From a virus, in IMG/VR virus record IMGVR_UViG_3300030118_004854, positions 1,394-53,225 of that record: a DNA stretch of 51,832 nucleotides; one strand, written 5' to 3'. Within the stretch, counting starts at the first letter, position 1. Every line of letters starts with the position of its first letter. The notes beneath the pieces were generated by a model that had not been told where the DNA came from, searched no databases, and saw only the letters and a program-made list of their open reading frames with translations. Below are positions 47,613 to 51,832 of this stretch, piece by piece. A program made the translations under genes and the position numbers.

Positions 47613-47618
47613 AATATA
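47613..47618 (-). promoter_or_regulatory. Late-type promoter of the neck-tail transcript
   Basis: TATATT on the minus strand, first T 10 bases before ATG 47608; it follows the capsid terminator, so the neck-tail genes start anew here. Confidence 0.45.
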
Positions 47619-47633
47619 TTTACCCCAGAAATG

Positions 47634-47664
47634 AAAAAAGGACTCAGTATAAACTGAGCCCTTT
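47634..47664 (-). terminator. Rho-independent terminator after the capsid gene
   Basis: GGaCTCAGT and ACTGAGcCC (47640-47648 with 47653-47661) form a stem with one mismatch and loop ATAA, extended by A-T pairs; six T follow on the minus strand. Confidence 0.9.
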
Positions 47665-47687
47665 CTTCCGTTGTTAGTCGTTAACTA

Positions 47688-49358
47688 CTAGTTAATCGGA
47701 CCCTTCGTATCATACAGGCCCGGAGCCTGGAACGTCGTGCCATCAATCGAGAACTGTCTGAAGATCTCCGGCGTCAGGTAATCAGCACCCGTGCCAACGA
47801 GTCGAATGACTCTGTAGAATCTCGAAGCAGGCTGAACCGCAACCTTGCCATAGCGAGTCAGGATGCCCTTTCTCGGCTGGAAGGTCTCAGGATCGACCAC
47901 CGTGTCCAGCGGCTGGACCGGGATGTACGGGCAGTAGAAGAAGCCAGCGTCCATCGCGTTGTTGCCCTTGTAGCCAACAATGATCTCGTCTTCGGGGAAC
48001 ATCGGGTCAACCACGAGGTCATACTTGCCAGCGAACTTGCCAACGTATTGGATTTGGTTGCCAACAGTCTGTGTGGTCGGACCATCACCAGCAGCAAGAC
48101 CACCTTCAAGCTTCGCAGCCGACTCAAGCATCGACGCAATAACCGGCGATGTGATGAGGACGTTACCGGCACCACGCAGGGTCGTGCGGTAGATGTCCGT
48201 GCTCGCAAAGTTAATCAGAGCCAGAACGTTCGAGTAGATGTGACCGAGGTGTTGAGCACCTTGGGTCGGCGTCGTCTGCGAGGTGAAACGCTTCAGGTCC
48301 ATGATGTAGACGTTCGAGTAGCGACGGTTGATACCGTTGCCAGCCGTAGTCCCAACAGCAGCCTCTTCGTCGTTGAGGGCGTCCGAGAAGTCATACTCGT
48401 ATTGACCACCGATAAATGTACCGCCAGGGACAGCGCCGCTGTTGGTTCCACCCGTGCCAGGGAAGTTATCAGCATTGCCTTGGTACAGCGACTCCAGGTA
48501 CCAACCGGCGAAACCACCACCGAGAGCGGCAGGGCCATAGGCGATCATGCGGATGTCCTCAATCAGTTCACGGTCAATCTCAAGGTTCATTTCCTTAGAG
48601 AGCAGATCCGTCAACTCAGCTTCCATGTCCAAGTTGTGATAAGCCTTAAGGTCTTGAGCAGCTTCCAGGGTCCAAAGGGCTCTCATCTTACGCTCACGCG
48701 CTTGAACCGTTTGCTTCTGAATGTGCATGTTGACTTCAGGAATTTCAGTGTTCTTGAGTCTTTCAGCGGAGGAGACCGAGTAACCCAGGATGGAATCCTT
48801 ATCAGGGAACGCAGCGAGTCTACCACCCATCGAGGAGGTCGGAGCACCTTGCGAGTTGGCAGCGATGACAGCAGAAAGGTCAACTCTGTCAAGACCACCT
48901 TCGAAGGTCAACGCACTCGCACCAGTCGCAGGGTCAAACGCAGGCGTGTTACCAGTTCCCGTATCACTGATCGATCCAATGCGACCAGCAACGAGGTTCT
49001 TCGGTGTGATGTTGAACTTCGAGTACATCACCTGCTCGGCGGTCCCTAGAGCACGGGAGTTACCCATGTAGAAGATCTGCGACACAGGGCCGTCCATCGC
49101 CTGAGTGGCGCCGATCTTGTTGAACATAAGTTCCGGGTAGGTTCGGCGAATAAGCGGGAAGGCAAACTTTTGGAAGGTGCCAATCTTACCTGTGGTTGTC
49201 GGACTGCCGTCTAAGGCTTCGTTCAGATTCGACTTCGTAAATTCTTTGGCTTGGTTTTCAAAGAGACGAGCCGTCTGGTACGCGATGTGATCATCCCCGA
49301 TACCTTCAAGGAGTGGTTCCCAACGCTTCAGTAATTCGTTTCTATCTAATGCGGTCAT
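47688..49358 (-). CDS. 23: Major capsid protein (gp23-like)
   Basis: 556 residues (T4 gp23: 521). 'RNELLKRWEPLLEGIGDDHIAYQTARLFENQAKEF' is the N-terminal pattern of T4-type capsid precursors, and 'FPLIRRTYPELMFNKIGATQAMDGPVSQIFYM' the conserved core entry. Codon use is visibly more GC-rich and regular than the neighbours, as expected of the most abundant protein. AAGAGG precedes the ATG. In T4 the precursor is trimmed by gp21, not seen in this window. Confidence 0.95.
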   Translation of the reverse strand: MTALDRNELLKRWEPLLEGIGDDHIAYQTARLFENQAKEFTKSNLNEALDGSPTTTGKIGTFQKFAFPLIRRTYPELMFNKIGATQAMDGPVSQIFYMGNSRALGTAEQVMYSKFNITPKNLVAGRIGSISDTGTGNTPAFDPATGASALTFEGGLDRVDLSAVIAANSQGAPTSSMGGRLAAFPDKDSILGYSVSSAERLKNTEIPEVNMHIQKQTVQARERKMRALWTLEAAQDLKAYHNLDMEAELTDLLSKEMNLEIDRELIEDIRMIAYGPAALGGGFAGWYLESLYQGNADNFPGTGGTNSGAVPGGTFIGGQYEYDFSDALNDEEAAVGTTAGNGINRRYSNVYIMDLKRFTSQTTPTQGAQHLGHIYSNVLALINFASTDIYRTTLRGAGNVLITSPVIASMLESAAKLEGGLAAGDGPTTQTVGNQIQYVGKFAGKYDLVVDPMFPEDEIIVGYKGNNAMDAGFFYCPYIPVQPLDTVVDPETFQPRKGILTRYGKVAVQPASRFYRVIRLVGTGADYLTPEIFRQFSIDGTTFQAPGLYDTKGPIN

Positions 49359-49359
49359 T

Positions 49360-50013
49360 TTAACCTCTTAAACTGTTGAGTTTTTCTAACACGCCTTGAT
49401 TGATCCACTCGTTACCGTGGTTAGCGTGGTTTTCATTTAACTTTTCATCAGCTTCCTTCACTTTGAAGTTATCTTCACTGATGACTAGTGCCGAGTCTGA
49501 GAGTTTTCTCTCAGCGTTAGCCGATTCTTGCAGGTTCTCCATTTCATTGTGGACAGTCTGCAAAGCCTCTTCTAACTTTTGGTTCTTATCACTTGCAACC
49601 TTGGACTGACGCTTCAGATTGACGTTCTCCTTAAGGAGCTTATCAACTTGACGAAGAAGAGCTTGATTTTTCTCTTCCTGTTGCTCACCAAGAGATGCGA
49701 GAACTTCCATGCCGTTCATTTCGTCTTGGTTGGTGTTCTCTAATGCAAACATCGAACGGACAGTTTCAAACATTTGTGCGTTACGGAACGTCTCGTTTTC
49801 AAGCTCAAGCTCCTTAAGTGCTTGCTCTTTCAACTTTTCGATGTTGCCACGAATAAAAGATTGGACCTTCGTGGACAGGTCACTAACTTGCTCCTCGACG
49901 CGCTGTTGAATAATAACAGCGACAAGTTCAGAGACCTTCTCAAGGGTGCTCTCATCAAGACCCTCAGGAAGATACTCTGCAACCGAGTCTAAAATTTCCT
50001 TGTTCTGCGACAT
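49360..50013 (-). CDS. 22: Prohead scaffold protein (gp22-like)
   Basis: 217 residues, nearly all helical, with Gln/Glu/Lys coiled coil (about 60-175), starting MSQNKEILDSVAEYLPEG. The position just before gp23 and the composition match T4 gp22 (269), the core protein digested during maturation. AGAGG before the ATG; TATATA overlaps it upstream. Confidence 0.82.
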   Translation of the reverse strand: MSQNKEILDSVAEYLPEGLDESTLEKVSELVAVIIQQRVEEQVSDLSTKVQSFIRGNIEKLKEQALKELELENETFRNAQMFETVRSMFALENTNQDEMNGMEVLASLGEQQEEKNQALLRQVDKLLKENVNLKRQSKVASDKNQKLEEALQTVHNEMENLQESANAERKLSDSALVISEDNFKVKEADEKLNENHANHGNEWINQGVLEKLNSLRG

Positions 50014-50061
50014 AATAACCTCTATATAGGTATTTAGCTGATTGTATTAATTTAATACTAA

Positions 50062-50907
50062 TTATTTTTTCTTACCCTTTTTCTTACCACCGGGCTTAAC
50101 TTTTCCACTACAAACAGCAGACGCATACATGTTGGCATAAGCTGAGGGATAGACATCGAACTTACGCTTTGCAGCAGCCTTACCCTTGGGGCATAACTTT
50201 CCTTCAATTATTTGACCAAGCCTCTCAAAGGCTTCTCTTTTCTTAGCTCTTTTCTTAAATGTAGATACCATAGTTGGTTTACCTCCTGGATTACCTGCTG
50301 CCCTTTTACGCTTTACAGCAGACCTCCTTTGACCTTTACTCATACTTGCAGCCTTTGCAGCAGGCACACATTTCGGATAACCTTTACGTTTTTCGCCTTT
50401 AGAGCGACCGCAGGGTTTGAAACCACCTCCTTTTTTAGGGGCGCCGATATCAACCCATCGCTGTTGAACCCACTTACGCAGGTCCTCATTAATGTTTTTT
50501 GTTTTCTTTTTCATGCTATCAATAAATTTTCTATAAATAGCAGCTTCTGAAGATTTGCCCATTTCTCGTGCTCGCTGTTCCATAGCGACGGCTGCTTGAA
50601 TTTTATGAGCATGAGATCTAGATGAGTTACGAATCTTAGAAACAGATGACTTTGCGGTAGCAGTATCTTTAAACCCTAAGCCATGGATAGTTCCTTTTGG
50701 ATTCTCGTCTGTGTATAGATCAGAGTGCTTTTTAGAACCAGCAGGCTGTCCAGGCTTTCTAGGTATTCTTGGGTTAGACTTATTGGAGCCCTCGTTAGTG
50801 GAAAGAAGATTTCTAATCTTGTCAGCCTGCCCAGCGTGAAGTCTAGAAGACTTGTCTAGTTGTTTAGACATCTTCTTTAGAACTTTTTTGCTGGACTTGG
50901 ATTTCAT
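50062..50907 (-). CDS. Very basic Cys-containing protein (DUF5872-like)
   Basis: 281 residues, about 30% Lys/Arg. 'LRKWVQQRWVDIGAPKKGG', 'PCGRS...GYPKCVPAAKA' and C-terminal 'LCPKGKAAAKRKFDVYPSAYANMYASAVC' recall DUF5872-type proteins of aquatic viruses. It may bind DNA in the head or be a substrate of the maturation protease; no catalytic motif. The ATG overlaps the previous stop as ATGA, and it lies next to the scaffold gene. Confidence 0.7.
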   Translation of the reverse strand: MKSKSSKKVLKKMSKQLDKSSRLHAGQADKIRNLLSTNEGSNKSNPRIPRKPGQPAGSKKHSDLYTDENPKGTIHGLGFKDTATAKSSVSKIRNSSRSHAHKIQAAVAMEQRAREMGKSSEAAIYRKFIDSMKKKTKNINEDLRKWVQQRWVDIGAPKKGGGFKPCGRSKGEKRKGYPKCVPAAKAASMSKGQRRSAVKRKRAAGNPGGKPTMVSTFKKRAKKREAFERLGQIIEGKLCPKGKAAAKRKFDVYPSAYANMYASAVCSGKVKPGGKKKGKKK

Positions 50908-51389
50908 TTCTTAGATTCCTTAGATTTCTTATCCTCATGACCATTGGCATTACCATTAGCATCTGATGCATCAGCAGCACCCTCGGACACGATAGAACGT
51001 AAATTTTGCATTAAAGCTGTTGCTACAAGAGTTAACAATGCTGAAGCAACTGATACTTGATCATCAGGAATGGAGCCTGTGCCAAGCATCGCAATGAAAC
51101 CACCAATCAACAGAACAAGAAGAGCAGGCGTTGTAAGAGCGATGTTAGTACGAGCTTTCTCACTCGCACTTTGAGACAGCTTTAACTTAGTTAATTCAAG
51201 CTGAATCTGATCTCTTTTAATTGCACGTTCAGCAGCCTTCTCCTCTCTCTCGCGAGCGACGACAGCTTTGTATTTTTCACGGGCGGCTCTAGCCTCCTCG
51301 CGTTTCATCTTCAATGCTGCTTTTTCGTCTTTCACAATAAATGTCTGCTTTGCGTTGTTGTAATCGTCATAGTCTTCATGTTTTGACAT
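50904..51389 (-). CDS. Coiled-coil membrane protein
   Basis: 161 residues: long charged Lys/Glu/Arg helix (about 15-75), two membrane helices (about 88-106 and 113-130), and a hydrophilic Ala/Asp/Lys tail. AAGGA lies 8 bases before the ATG. It could tether the growing prohead to the membrane, since the neighbours are head genes, but this is inference. Confidence 0.65.
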   Translation of the reverse strand: MSKHEDYDDYNNAKQTFIVKDEKAALKMKREEARAAREKYKAVVAREREEKAAERAIKRDQIQLELTKLKLSQSASEKARTNIALTTPALLVLLIGGFIAMLGTGSIPDDQVSVASALLTLVATALMQNLRSIVSEGAADASDANGNANGHEDKKSKESKK

Positions 51390-51418
51390 GGTTCATTCCT
51401 TGGGTTTAATTGTTTGTT

Positions 51419-51832
51419 TTAAGGCTGAGATTGATCTCGGCCCGCTCCACCTTTTCGGAGTCGCTCTTTTTCATTATCTTTGACCGCTTTAGCGGCGCCT
51501 TGGGGGTTGAGGGCTGCGGGCTTTCCAGCCGCCACTCGTTTAGCACGCGCTTTCTGAGCCATTGCAACTTTTTGCTCAGGTGTCAGATCTTCGTATTTAA
51601 TTTCGTCATAACGATCACCCCAACAAACCTTTTTGAAGCCTTCCAGGACAGCCGCTCTAATGTCGATTGAGCTATCCTCACGGGGCGCACCAGCTTGCTG
51701 TGCGGTAGGTTGATTCGCAAATGTTCTAAGAGCGTCTTGTCTTTTTCTTCTAGCTTCTGCGTCCGCTGCTGCTTTTGCTTTTCTCTTCGCTTCTTCCTTT
51801 GCTCTTATGTCTCTTGTAAGCTTTCTCCTAGC
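51419..51832 (-). CDS. C-terminal part of an Ala/Lys/Arg-rich protein, cut by the window edge
   Basis: A minus-strand frame is open from the right edge for 137 codons to TAA at 51419-51421. The visible part starts with a highly charged helix (Arg/Lys/Ala repeats, about 35 residues), then 'SSIDIRAAVLEGFKKVCWGDRYDEIKYEDLTPEQK', and a basic tail. Composition, length and lack of stops support a real gene; the start lies outside. Not recognised; it may belong with the basic head-region proteins that follow it. Confidence 0.7.
   Translation of the reverse strand, partial: ARRKLTRDIRAKEEAKRKAKAAADAEARRKRQDALRTFANQPTAQQAGAPREDSSIDIRAAVLEGFKKVCWGDRYDEIKYEDLTPEQKVAMAQKARAKRVAAGKPAALNPQGAAKAVKDNEKERLRKGGAGRDQSQP

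Noticed and set aside
48048-49049. Long plus-strand frame of 333 codons opposite the capsid gene
   Set aside because: It is antisense to gp23, has no ribosome site or promoter, and its sequence is what the biased codon use of gp23 produces on the other strand.
1-51832. Integrase, transposase, attachment site or insertion sequence
   Set aside because: No such protein motif or terminal repeat was seen; the gene set is that of a lytic T4-type phage.

Overview
This window is a piece of a large tailed-phage genome from the deep-branching ('far-T4') part of the T4 superfamily. The virion module has recognisable T4-type parts: a gp22-like scaffold, gp23-like capsid, gp13/14/15-like neck and tail-completion proteins, the gp18 sheath and the gp19 tube. 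The replication and recombination set is also T4-like: a UvsX/RecA protein, a gp32-like ssDNA-binding protein, a gp41/DnaB-type helicase and the gp46/gp47 nuclease, with a gp55-like late sigma factor. The polymerase is family A and is not related to T4 gp43. ThyX, a B12-dependent (class II) ribonucleotide reductase, MazG, SpeD and a large glycosyltransferase set recall aquatic or marine myophages. The host cannot be named from sequence alone.

Layout. At 1-0.95 kb there is a plus-strand block of tiny genes and a tRNA-Arg, punctuated by eight copies of CTTGACTTTT, most of which look like -35 boxes, and closed by a terminator. From 1.0 to 5.1 kb a minus-strand operon of small proteins carries a PD-(D/E)XK-like nuclease and the spermidine pair speD-speE. 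From 5.1 to 6.0 kb there is a strange tRNA-like gene, a plus-strand HExxH protein and five minus-strand tRNAs (Thr, Asn, Lys, Leu, Ile). From 6.0 to 12 kb lie a kinase-fold protein, a sigma-like factor, zinc-ribbon proteins, a ClpA-like AAA+ ATPase, UvsX and a pyrimidine-dimer-glycosylase-like protein. From 12.4 to 23.0 kb a tightly overlapping 14-gene operon encodes MazG, a HAD phosphatase, UDP-GlcNAc 2-epimerase, a sugar SDR, an aminotransferase, an acetyltransferase, a methyltransferase and seven glycosyltransferase-like proteins. From 23 to 32.8 kb are small membrane proteins, SSB, helicase, RNR, gp46/47 and ThyX. From 32.8 to 39.4 kb are a basic Cys-containing protein, a secreted-type glycoside hydrolase, a DNA polymerase A broken into three adjacent genes (the first fused to a uracil-DNA-glycosylase domain), gp55 and a resolvase-like nuclease. 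From 39.4 kb to the right edge lie the tail, neck and head structural genes, all on the minus strand.

Expression logic. At about 18 operon heads a TATAAT-like box lies so that its first T is 10-13 nt before the first base of the start codon. If these are gp55-type late promoters, the start codon sits at the transcription start, so the messages would be leaderless. Genes inside operons are mostly joined by TAATG, TGATG or ATGA overlaps, and clear Shine-Dalgarno sites are in the minority. One 9-bp element (37860-37868) serves two divergent genes with identical spacing on both sides.

Most notable: the leaderless-promoter pattern, the three-piece polymerase, the phage-borne glycan operon, the polyamine pair, the TTGACTTTT array and the tRNA-like gene with a 36-nt anticodon loop.
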